From Erysipelotrichaceae bacterium (GTDB taxonomy: Bacteria > Bacillota_I > Bacilli_A > Erysipelotrichales > Erysipelotrichaceae): DNA of 6,300 nt. This document shows positions 1-4,886 of this stretch, in pieces. The stretch covers positions 1 through 6,300 of the forward strand of contig CAAEDX010000195.1 in assembly GCA_900754715.1 (NCBI GenBank), given 5' to 3'. How positions within the stretch are numbered: position 1 is the first letter of the stretch; each line of letters opens with the position of its first letter. The notes below the pieces were generated by a model. That model made no database searches, had not been told where the DNA came from, and was given only the letters and a program-made list of their open reading frames with translations. The translations under genes were made by a program, and so were the position numbers.

Positions 1-123
1 ACTTATTGGAATATGGCTTATGGCAAAGATATATGCGATGTTCTGAAAGATGATGAGGGCATGGTGAATATGAGAAACATCGGCCAGAACATGGCTTGGC
101 TGATCAAACAGCTGAGAAAATAA
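1..123 (+). CDS. Flavodoxin / NADPH-dependent FMN reductase family protein, C-terminal end (partial)
   Basis: Only the last 40 codons are in the window, in frame 1, ending in TAA at 121-123; the start lies upstream. The visible residues include a Tyr-Trp pair near the left edge and the segment EGMVNMRNIGQNMAWLIKQL at the end. This resembles, from memory, the C-terminal helix of small flavodoxin-fold FMN proteins, where an acidic-Gly-hydrophobic stretch leads into a (L/I)GxNMAWLLK helix. Such proteins bind FMN and pass electrons from NAD(P)H or iron-sulfur partners in the cytoplasm. The substrate cannot be told from this fragment. No hairpin follows its stop directly; the first terminator-like structure on this strand is at 272-303, in the leader of the next gene, so it could also end this transcript. 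The coding assignment is fairly secure because the frame is open and a promoter-like leader follows; the family call is moderate. Confidence 0.55.
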   Translation, partial: TYWNMAYGKDICDVLKDDEGMVNMRNIGQNMAWLIKQLRK

Positions 124-169
124 GTTTTCTTCATTGTCTCGCAGTTTTGTTCTGGCGATCGCTTTTCTC

Positions 170-197
170 TTGTACATTTTGCTTTTTCTGATACAAT
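170..197 (+). promoter_or_regulatory. Candidate promoter for the UvrA-like gene (extended -10)
   Basis: A TACAAT -10 hexamer at 192-197 (one mismatch to TATAAT) is preceded by TG plus one base at 189-191, which makes an extended -10 element. A weak -35, TTGTAC at 170-175, lies 16 bases upstream and matches the consensus at only three positions, as is tolerated with an extended -10. Transcription would start near 204 and give an untranslated leader of about 128 bases that includes the hairpin at 272-303. The promoter lies in the AT-rich gap after the flavodoxin-like gene. Confidence 0.5.
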
Positions 198-271
198 TTT
201 TGATAGAAGCATCAGCTGAAAAGCAAAGCGCTCTGCTTGGTGAGAACGAGATGCCTGATTTCGTTTTGCAG

Positions 272-303
272 AAGATAAGGTCTGAAGGCAGCCTTATCTT
301 TTT
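272..303 (+). terminator. Terminator-like hairpin in the uvrA-like leader (possible attenuator)
   Basis: AAGATAAGG at 272-280 pairs perfectly with CCTTATCTT at 292-300. Inside it, CTG at 282-284 can pair with CAG at 289-291 around an AAGG loop, leaving T281 bulged. The 3' arm runs into five T residues (299-303), so the whole has the form of a Rho-independent terminator. It sits downstream of the candidate promoter and ends about 15 bases before the ribosome binding site of the UvrA-like gene, the usual position of a transcription attenuator. The alternative is that it is simply the terminator of the flavodoxin-like gene, although that gene stops 148 bases earlier and the extended -10 promoter lies in between. 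Confidence 0.6.
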
Positions 304-317
304 CATATATGTATCAG

Positions 318-324
318 AAAGGAG
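318..324 (+). promoter_or_regulatory. Ribosome binding site of the UvrA-like gene
   Basis: AAAGGAG at 318-324 is seven bases before ATG 332. It fixes the start, because the same frame is open upstream as far as a TTG at 134 and contains another ATG at 251. Confidence 0.85.
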
Positions 325-331
325 AAATTCG

Positions 332-2800
332 ATGATCGATAAGATCGAGGTGCGCGGCGCGCGGGTCCATAATTTGAAAAATGTGGATGTTGATGTGCCG
401 CTGAATCAGATCGTCGGTATCGCCGGCGTATCCGGTTCGGGAAAATCCTCATTGGCATTGGGGGTGCTGTATGCAGAGGGATCCAGACGGTATCTGGACG
501 CATTGTCCACATATACGAGAAGGAGGATGACACAGGCGGCCAGGGCCCAGGTCGATGAGGTCCTGCATGTGCCGGCAGCGCTCGCGCTGCATCAGCGTCC
601 TGCGATACCAGGCATCCGCAGCACATTTGGCACGGGCACGGAGCTGCTCAACAGCCTGCGCCTGATGTTTTCCCGGCTGGCTTCGCATCGCTGTCCCAAC
701 GGACATATGCTGGAGCCAACGCTGGAGGTGGCAGCCGGCCATGAACTGGTCTGTCCGATATGCCATGCGCATTTTTATGCGCCTTCGGCAGAGGAACTGG
801 CGTTCAACAGTCAGGGAGCATGTCCGGAATGCGATGGCACCGGCATGGTGTGGACGGTGGATCGAAGCACGCTCATCCCTGATCCCTCGCTGACGATCGA
901 ACAGGGAGCGGTCGCTCCATGGAATTCGCTGATGTGGTCCTTGATGGTCGATGTCTGTCGGGAAATGGGTGTCCGTACCGATGTGCCTTTTCAGGAACTG
1001 AGCAAGAAGGAGAAGCAGATCGTCTATGATGGACCTGCGGAAAAGAAGCATATCCTCTATAAGGCCAAAAAGTCTAATCAGGCCGCTGAGCTGGATTTTA
1101 CGTATTTCAATGCGGTGCATACGGTGGAGAATGCGCTGGCCAAAGTAAAGGATGAAAAGGGCATGAAGCGAGTGGAAAAATTCTTGAAGCGCGATGTTTG
1201 TCATGCCTGCGGCGGGACACGGCTTTCGTCCAGGGCACGTTCCCCGCGCATTGCCGGCTGTTCCCTGGCCGATGTCTGCCAGATGCCGCTGTCTGAATTG
1301 GACAAATGGGTGCGCGCTGTGCCTGAACATGTGCCTGCGCCGATGCGTTCCATGGCCGAGAACATTTGTGAATCATTTCTGAGCGCATCAAGAAGGCTGC
1401 TTGAGCTTGGCCTTGGCTATCTTTCGTTAGATCGGGCAGGATCCACGCTCTCGACCGGGGAGCGGCAGCGCATGCAGCTGGCAAGGGCCTTGCGCAACAG
1501 GACCACAGGCGTGCTGTATGTGCTGGATGAACCTTCGATCGGACTGCATCCGGCCAATATCGCTGGTCTGAACAATGTGATGCGTGATCTGGTCGCGGAT
1601 GGCAATTCGCTCGTGCTTGTCGATCATGACACACAAGTGCTGGAACGTGCTGACTGGATCCTGGAAATGGGGCCGAAAGCAGGCTCGCAGGGCGGCAGGC
1701 TGATCGCGCAGGGCACGCCTGAAGCATTGGCAAAAGATTCAAATTCGCAGATCGGGCGTTTTCTTTTCACGCATGAAGCAGCTGCCGCGCCTGATCCGCA
1801 AAGCATCTTTGCGCAGGGGGCGATCCATCTGTCGACCGGGCCGATCCATACGGTGCGGCCGCTGGAAGTCGATATTCCCAGAGGGAAGCTGACGGCGGTA
1901 AGCGGCGTATCTGGATCAGGAAAGACGACGCTTGTGCTGGAGAGCCTGATCCCGGGGCTGCAGGCAATGATCCGCGCGGAGAAACTGCCGGCGCATGTCA
2001 AAGCGCTCAGCGCGCCGGGGATCGCACAGGTAAAGCTCATCGATGCCGCGCCGATCGGCATCAATGTACGTTCCACGGTAGCAACCTATGCCGGTGTGCA
2101 TGATGAGCTTCGAAAGCTGTTTGCCAGAAGCGATGAAGCACGCGGAAAAGGGCTGAAAGCCGGTGATTTCTCTTACAATACCGGCAGCCTGCGCTGTCCG
2201 GAATGCGATGGCACAGGGATCATCAGCCTGGATGTACAGTTTCTTCCGGATGTGAAGATCACTTGTCCCGTGTGTCATGGCACACGTTACGCGACCGCGG
2301 CCAGTCAGATCCATTATCACAGCAAGACGGGGCAGGCGCTGACGCTGCCGCAGCTGATGGCGATGGATGTGCAAAGCGCGCTGGAAGCGTGCCGCGGGCT
2401 GAAAAACATCTGTCAGCGTCTGCAGGTGCTCAAGGACCTTGGTCTTGGTTATCTGACGCTGGGCGAAGAGACACCGGGCCTTTCAGGCGGAGAAGCCCAG
2501 CGGCTGAAGCTGGCAGGAGAGATGGGGCGAAGTCAGTCTGATGCCATATTTGTCTTTGATGAGCCGACCATCGGCCTGCATCCGCTGGACGTGAAGACAT
2601 TGCTTGAGGTGTTCCGTACTCTTGTGGATCATGGCGCCACGCTCATCGTCATCGAGCACGATCTCGATGTGTTGCGCAGCGCGGACTACATCATCGATAT
2701 GGGGCCTGGCGGCGGCATTGACGGCGGCAGGATCGTCGCGTGTGGGACACCGGCTCAGGTGCGTGCGTCTGGTCAGAGCGTGACCGGCAAGTATCTGTGA
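332..2800 (+). CDS. UvrA-like double ABC ATPase, short form lacking the UvrB-binding domain
   Basis: This 822-residue cytoplasmic protein has the two-nucleotide-binding-domain architecture of excinuclease subunit UvrA, which scans DNA for damage. First half: Walker A GVSGSGKSS (32-40), zinc-module cysteines 141/144 and 164/167, a further CxxC at 290/293, ABC signature LSTGERQR (373-380), Walker B VLDEPSIGLH (397-406) and H-loop LVDHD (429-433). Second half: Walker A GVSGSGKTT (525-533), RSTVATYAGVHDELRKLF (580-597), zinc cysteines 622/625 and 645/648 of the damage-sensing finger, signature LSGGEAQR (717-724), Walker B VFDEPTIGLH (741-750) and H-loop VIEHD (773-777). Canonical UvrA is about 940 residues. 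Here the first Walker A and first zinc module are only about 100 residues apart, against more than 210 in E. coli, so the UvrB-interaction domain is missing. That places it with UvrA2/DrrC-like paralogues, some linked to tolerance of DNA-binding drugs, and not with the main repair UvrA. ATG 332 has the ribosome binding site. The following gene has its own promoter, so this is probably monocistronic. Family call very sure; biological role open. Confidence 0.95.
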   Translation: MIDKIEVRGARVHNLKNVDVDVPLNQIVGIAGVSGSGKSSLALGVLYAEGSRRYLDALSTYTRRRMTQAARAQVDEVLHVPAALALHQRPAIPGIRSTFGTGTELLNSLRLMFSRLASHRCPNGHMLEPTLEVAAGHELVCPICHAHFYAPSAEELAFNSQGACPECDGTGMVWTVDRSTLIPDPSLTIEQGAVAPWNSLMWSLMVDVCREMGVRTDVPFQELSKKEKQIVYDGPAEKKHILYKAKKSNQAAELDFTYFNAVHTVENALAKVKDEKGMKRVEKFLKRDVCHACGGTRLSSRARSPRIAGCSLADVCQMPLSELDKWVRAVPEHVPAPMRSMAENICESFLSASRRLLELGLGYLSLDRAGSTLSTGERQRMQLARALRNRTTGVLYVLDEPSIGLHPANIAGLNNVMRDLVADGNSLVLVDHDTQVLERADWILEMGPKAGSQGGRLIAQGTPEALAKDSNSQIGRFLFTHEAAAAPDPQSIFAQGAIHLSTGPIHTVRPLEVDIPRGKLTAVSGVSGSGKTTLVLESLIPGLQAMIRAEKLPAHVKALSAPGIAQVKLIDAAPIGINVRSTVATYAGVHDELRKLFARSDEARGKGLKAGDFSYNTGSLRCPECDGTGIISLDVQFLPDVKITCPVCHGTRYATAASQIHYHSKTGQALTLPQLMAMDVQSALEACRGLKNICQRLQVLKDLGLGYLTLGEETPGLSGGEAQRLKLAGEMGRSQSDAIFVFDEPTIGLHPLDVKTLLEVFRTLVDHGATLIVIEHDLDVLRSADYIIDMGPGGGIDGGRIVACGTPAQVRASGQSVTGKYL

Positions 2801-2803
2801 TGG

Positions 2804-2832
2804 TTGACAATGTGCTGCGGTAGACATAAGAT
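2804..2832 (+). promoter_or_regulatory. Sigma-70-type promoter for the DUF4190-like / lgt unit
   Basis: A perfect TTGACA -35 at 2804-2809 is separated by 17 bases from TAAGAT at 2827-2832 (four of six matches to TATAAT). It begins only three bases after the stop of the UvrA-like gene. Transcription would start near 2839, leaving a short leader with AAAGGGG at 2846-2852 as ribosome binding site. Confidence 0.6.
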
Positions 2833-2859
2833 AGGATACATCATGAAAGGGGAAAGTGA

Positions 2860-3132
2860 ATGGAACAAAATAACGGAAAAGCAGTTGCCGCGCTGGTGAC
2901 CGGGATCATTTCCATCGTGTTTGGGACCGTATACAGTGGTTGGATCGGCTTGATCTTCGGGATCATCGCCATCGTCTTGGGAAACAAGGCACGCAAAGAA
3001 ACGCCCTGCGCCATCGCGACGGCTGGCTTTGTCTGCGGCATCGTCGGCACAGCGATCAACGCGTTGTTTTTCTTGGGCTGCATCTGTGTGGCCGGCTTGA
3101 TCAGCAATGCGCTGACTTATTCTGCGATATGA
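2860..3132 (+). CDS. Small DUF4190-like membrane protein
   Basis: A 90-residue hydrophobic protein of unknown function. It has a short polar N-terminus (1-7), a glycine-rich hydrophobic stretch at 8-24, a second at 27-41 containing GLIFGIIAIVLG, then a basic/polar turn NKARKE (42-47) and a longer hydrophobic region from 51 to about 84 that could be one or two helices. The paired pattern of small hydrophobic helices with LG or FG ends, followed by an ATAGFVCGIVG segment, resembles the DUF4190 domain family of small bacterial membrane proteins, as far as I recall it. There is no signal peptidase site or catalytic motif. ATG 2860 is preceded by AAAGGGG at a seven-base spacing. Its stop overlaps the ribosome binding site of the lgt-like gene eight bases on, so the two are very likely cotranscribed and perhaps translationally coupled. 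A link to lipoprotein or envelope work follows only from this neighbourhood. Confidence 0.85.
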   Translation: MEQNNGKAVAALVTGIISIVFGTVYSGWIGLIFGIIAIVLGNKARKETPCAIATAGFVCGIVGTAINALFFLGCICVAGLISNALTYSAI

Positions 3133-3140
3133 GGTGAGCG

Positions 3141-3929
3141 ATGTATCCTGAAATCACATTGTCGATCTTTCATATCCAGTCTTACGGACTGATGGTGGTG
3201 ATCGGAGCTGCGGCAGCAGTGCTTTGGTGTCTGTATGCGGTCAAACGTTCCGCGCTTGACCAGCAAGTGCTCATCGATCTGTTGATCGCAGGCGGTATCG
3301 GCGCGCTGGTCGGCGCAAAGCTGCTGTATGTCCTGACCACCTTGCCATGGATCATCGCAAATGGCTTTGCGCTCTTTGCCAGCCTGGAAGACATCTTGGC
3401 TTATCTGAGCGGCGGCTTTGTGTTCTATGGCGGTTTGATCGGTCTGTTCGCGGGCGTGTACATCTATGCGCGCCGTCATCATCTTGAGATCGATGGCTAT
3501 CTGGCGGCTGGGGTGCCCACCATCCCATTATTTCATCTGTTTGGGCGGATCGGCTGCTTTCTCAGCGGCTGCTGCTATGGTGAGATAAGTGATTCTGCCT
3601 TCGCTATGCCGATGTATACCTTGGCCAATCCGGATGTGCTGCTGCCGCGTATTCCAGTACAGCTGTATGAGGCCGCAGTGAACCTGATGCTGTTTGCCGT
3701 GCTGGCCATGCTGTACAGACATGCGGCGCCGGGACGCCGTATGCTGGGGATCTACCTCAGCGCATATGGCGTGATGCGTTTTGCGCTGGAGTTCTTGCGA
3801 GGCGACGCCCTGCGCGGCATTGCGATCTTATCCACTTCACAATGGATCGCGTTGGTGATGGTGCCTCTGGGCATCTTCATGGCATGCAAAAGCAATACGG
3901 CCCGGACACAGAAAAAGGAGCGCGGGTGA
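3141..3929 (+). CDS. lgt: Prolipoprotein diacylglyceryl transferase family membrane protein (GCCYG type)
   Basis: A 262-residue polytopic membrane protein with the Lgt fold pattern. Lgt moves a diacylglyceryl group from phosphatidylglycerol to the lipobox cysteine of prolipoproteins in the cytoplasmic membrane. Visible family motifs are SYGLM (14-18, the E. coli Tyr26 position), GGFVFYGGLIG (91-101), FGRIGCFLSGCCYG (134-147), PVQLYEA (172-178) and YGVMRFALEFLRGD (209-222). Tyr15, Arg136, Gly147, Arg213 and Glu217 match conserved E. coli positions Tyr26, Arg143, Gly154, Arg239 and Glu243. Three others differ: His103 is Tyr96, Asn146 is Cys139 and Glu151 is Cys144. This GCCYG variant recurs in proteins annotated as Lgt, so it may be an active variant or a paralogue with another substrate. 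The start has GAGG six bases upstream, overlapping the previous stop. The stop lies in the loop of the terminator. Family sure, activity less so; a canonical lgt could exist elsewhere in the genome. Confidence 0.88.
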   Translation: MYPEITLSIFHIQSYGLMVVIGAAAAVLWCLYAVKRSALDQQVLIDLLIAGGIGALVGAKLLYVLTTLPWIIANGFALFASLEDILAYLSGGFVFYGGLIGLFAGVYIYARRHHLEIDGYLAAGVPTIPLFHLFGRIGCFLSGCCYGEISDSAFAMPMYTLANPDVLLPRIPVQLYEAAVNLMLFAVLAMLYRHAAPGRRMLGIYLSAYGVMRFALEFLRGDALRGIAILSTSQWIALVMVPLGIFMACKSNTARTQKKERG

Positions 3930-3943
3930 TCCGTGCTCCTTTT
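3913..3943. terminator. Bidirectional Rho-independent terminator between convergent units
   Basis: The arms at 3913-3925 and 3931-3943 form a 13-base-pair stem (AAAAGGAGCGCGG with CCGTGCTCCTTTT) containing one G-T wobble at 3922/3934, around a five-base loop. Four T residues end it on the plus strand and five on the minus strand, so it can serve both the lgt-like gene and the GNAT gene. The lgt stop codon at 3927-3929 is in the loop, so the 5' arm codes for the last lgt residues. The GNAT stop codon is two bases beyond the other arm. Confidence 0.85.
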
Positions 3944-3945
3944 CA

Positions 3946-4380
3946 TCAAGATGTTTGTTTGCGATATACATATTCTTCCTGGCCGGAATCGACGTTGTTC
4001 CTTCTTTCGATGCGTGTATATCCGCGGTTCTCCAGGAAAGAGACTGCCGGTGTGCATGTTCGGTAGCAGCGGCACAGAAAATCGTCATAATGTTCTTCGA
4101 AATACGCAAGCAGGGCGCTTCCGATCCCCTTCTTCTGGAAGCCTGGGATGACGAAGATGCGGACCACGCCGGCATCTCTGATGTAGGCGCCGAATCCGAG
4201 GAGCGCCCCGCCATCTTCATATACGACGACATCAGAACGCTCATCAGAATACTTGTGATGAATGCTCTTATATTGCTTGGTCCAGTATGTATCTTTGAAG
4301 CCATAGTGCGCGCTTCTCATGCTCATCAGCCAGATATCGGCAATTTCATTGATGTCTTTGCTTTCCGCTTTACGAATCAT
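3946..4380 (-). CDS. GNAT family N-acetyltransferase
   Basis: A 144-residue protein of the usual length for a single-domain GNAT enzyme, which transfers an acetyl group from acetyl-CoA to an amine in the cytoplasm. It opens with MIRKAESKDINEIADIW, the typical first strand and helix. Acetyl-CoA motif A is at 73-90 (VRIFVIPGFQKKGIGSAL), with the pyrophosphate-binding Q-x-x-G-x-G at Gln82, Gly85 and Gly87. Motif B-like AVSFLENRGY is at 112-121. The C-terminal part (RIERRNNVDSGQEEYVY) is the usual last beta strands. The substrate cannot be inferred. It lies 27 bases after the stop of the thioesterase gene on the same strand with no terminator between, so it is probably the second gene of that operon. 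The ribosome binding site is weak (GAAGTGA about eight bases upstream of ATG). A bidirectional terminator follows. Confidence 0.9.
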   Translation of the reverse strand: MIRKAESKDINEIADIWLMSMRSAHYGFKDTYWTKQYKSIHHKYSDERSDVVVYEDGGALLGFGAYIRDAGVVRIFVIPGFQKKGIGSALLAYFEEHYDDFLCRCYRTCTPAVSFLENRGYTRIERRNNVDSGQEEYVYRKQTS

Positions 4381-4407
4381 TTTCGTTCACTTCTTTCTTT
4401 TTTGCGT

Positions 4408-4800
4408 TCAGCTTTTCTTGCTTTTCGCCTTAGACTCAAATTTGTCTTTGTTTACGATAAAACGCTCATGCACAGCTGTGCCGATGACTTCTTTTTCATC
4501 TCTGGCAGTGATGCTGAAGATGACCTTGCGGCGGTCGACTGCCGTGACGACAGCGGTCGCACTGACCTTCATGCCCTGCGGCGTGGCGGCATCATGCGTG
4601 GCGTCCATATGGATGCCGACCGATGTCTCGCCTTCGTCCAGATAAGGAACAAGAAGCTCTGACGCAGCTTTTTCCATCAGCGCGATCATCATCGGTGTGG
4701 CATACACATCAACGCTTCCGCTGCCGACGCGGCTGGCAAGCAGATCTTCTGTGACACAGGTTTCTCTCGTGCAGGAAGCCTGTATTGCGATTTCTTTCAT
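4408..4800 (-). CDS. FlK-type hot-dog acyl-CoA thioesterase
   Basis: This is a 130-residue protein of the thioesterase family typified by fluoroacetyl-CoA thioesterase FlK of Streptomyces cattleya (139 residues). The diagnostic block is present: VYATPMMIALMEKAASELLV followed by PYLDEGETSVG and HMDATHDAATPQGM. The FlK catalytic triad Thr42, Glu50 and His76 aligns with Thr35, Glu43 and His69 here, counted from the chosen start, and the VHER segment keeps the FlK arginine as Arg113. The likely role is hydrolysis of a small acyl-CoA in the cytoplasm, as a detoxifying or housekeeping step; activity on fluoroacetyl-CoA itself is not implied. An in-frame ATG five codons upstream (4815) is rejected because GAGAGGGG, the better ribosome binding site, lies between the two, five bases from ATG 4800. 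The lysine/serine-rich tail is short and polar. It is the first gene of the operon with the GNAT gene and is transcribed divergently from the CotJC-like gene. Confidence 0.9.
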   Translation of the reverse strand: MKEIAIQASCTRETCVTEDLLASRVGSGSVDVYATPMMIALMEKAASELLVPYLDEGETSVGIHMDATHDAATPQGMKVSATAVVTAVDRRKVIFSITARDEKEVIGTAVHERFIVNKDKFESKAKSKKS

Positions 4801-4805
4801 GTTGA

Positions 4806-4813
4806 CCCCTCTC
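4806..4813 (-). promoter_or_regulatory. Ribosome binding site deciding the thioesterase start
   Basis: On the minus strand GAGAGGGG lies five bases upstream of ATG 4800. The upstream ATG at 4815 overlaps this site and has only a weak AGG before it, so the shorter 130-residue product is preferred. Confidence 0.7.
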
Positions 4814-4819
4814 ATTCAT

Positions 4820-4833
4820 TGAACCTGTGTTCA
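4820..4833. promoter_or_regulatory. GAAC-N4-GTTC palindrome, possible LexA (SOS) operator
   Basis: TGAACCTGTGTTCA is a perfect 5-base inverted repeat with a four-base spacer. Its core GAAC-N4-GTTC is the core of the Gram-positive LexA/DinR box, whose B. subtilis consensus is CGAAC-N4-GTTCG; the outer bases here are T and A. It touches the thioesterase -10 box and covers the expected transcription start, a classic repressor position, and is 54 bases from the start codon of the divergent gene. The same 12-base pattern also occurs once inside the UvrA-like coding region (794-805), so it is not unique in the window. Another dyad-binding repressor is equally possible. Confidence 0.4.
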
Positions 4834-4859
4834 TTATAGCATAGTTTTCTTTTCTGCAA
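4833..4859 (-). promoter_or_regulatory. Candidate promoter of the thioesterase-GNAT operon
   Basis: On the minus strand there is a perfect TATAAT at 4838-4833. A weak TTGCAG at 4859-4854 lies 15 bases upstream, which is shorter than ideal, so the -35 is uncertain. Transcription would begin near 4826, inside the GAAC-N4-GTTC palindrome, about 26 bases before the start codon. A plus-strand promoter for the divergent gene is less clear: TTGAAC at 4819-4824 with CATAGT at 4840-4845 is the best I can see, and its spacing is also 15. Confidence 0.5.
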
Positions 4860-4886
4860 CCACACTAATGATGAAGGAGTGATAAA

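Noticed and set aside
134..331. Upstream extension of the UvrA-like frame to TTG 134, which would add a hydrophobic, signal-anchor-like N-terminus
   Set aside because: No ribosome binding site precedes TTG 134, the extension crosses the promoter and terminator-like hairpin, and the protein from ATG 332 begins exactly like other UvrA proteins with AAAGGAG at proper spacing.
794..805. A second GAAC-N4-GTTC match (possible LexA box)
   Set aside because: It lies within the UvrA-like coding region at conserved codons (Glu-Leu-Ala-Phe), far from any promoter, so it is best explained by chance. It lowers the weight of the intergenic copy.
449..1330. Long minus-strand open frame of 293 codons opposite the UvrA-like gene (and others at 1107-1742 and 1624-2076)
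   Set aside because: Composition is rich in His, Arg, Cys and Gln with no domain, and they lie antisense to a clearly conserved gene; they are shadows of its codon bias.
3955..4662. Plus-strand open frame of 235 codons across the GNAT and thioesterase genes
   Set aside because: It is antisense to two genes with intact catalytic motifs and spans their intergenic gap and ribosome binding site; no family resemblance.
4801..4815. Alternative thioesterase start at ATG 4815
   Set aside because: Its first codons overlap the strong GAGAGGGG ribosome binding site that serves ATG 4800.
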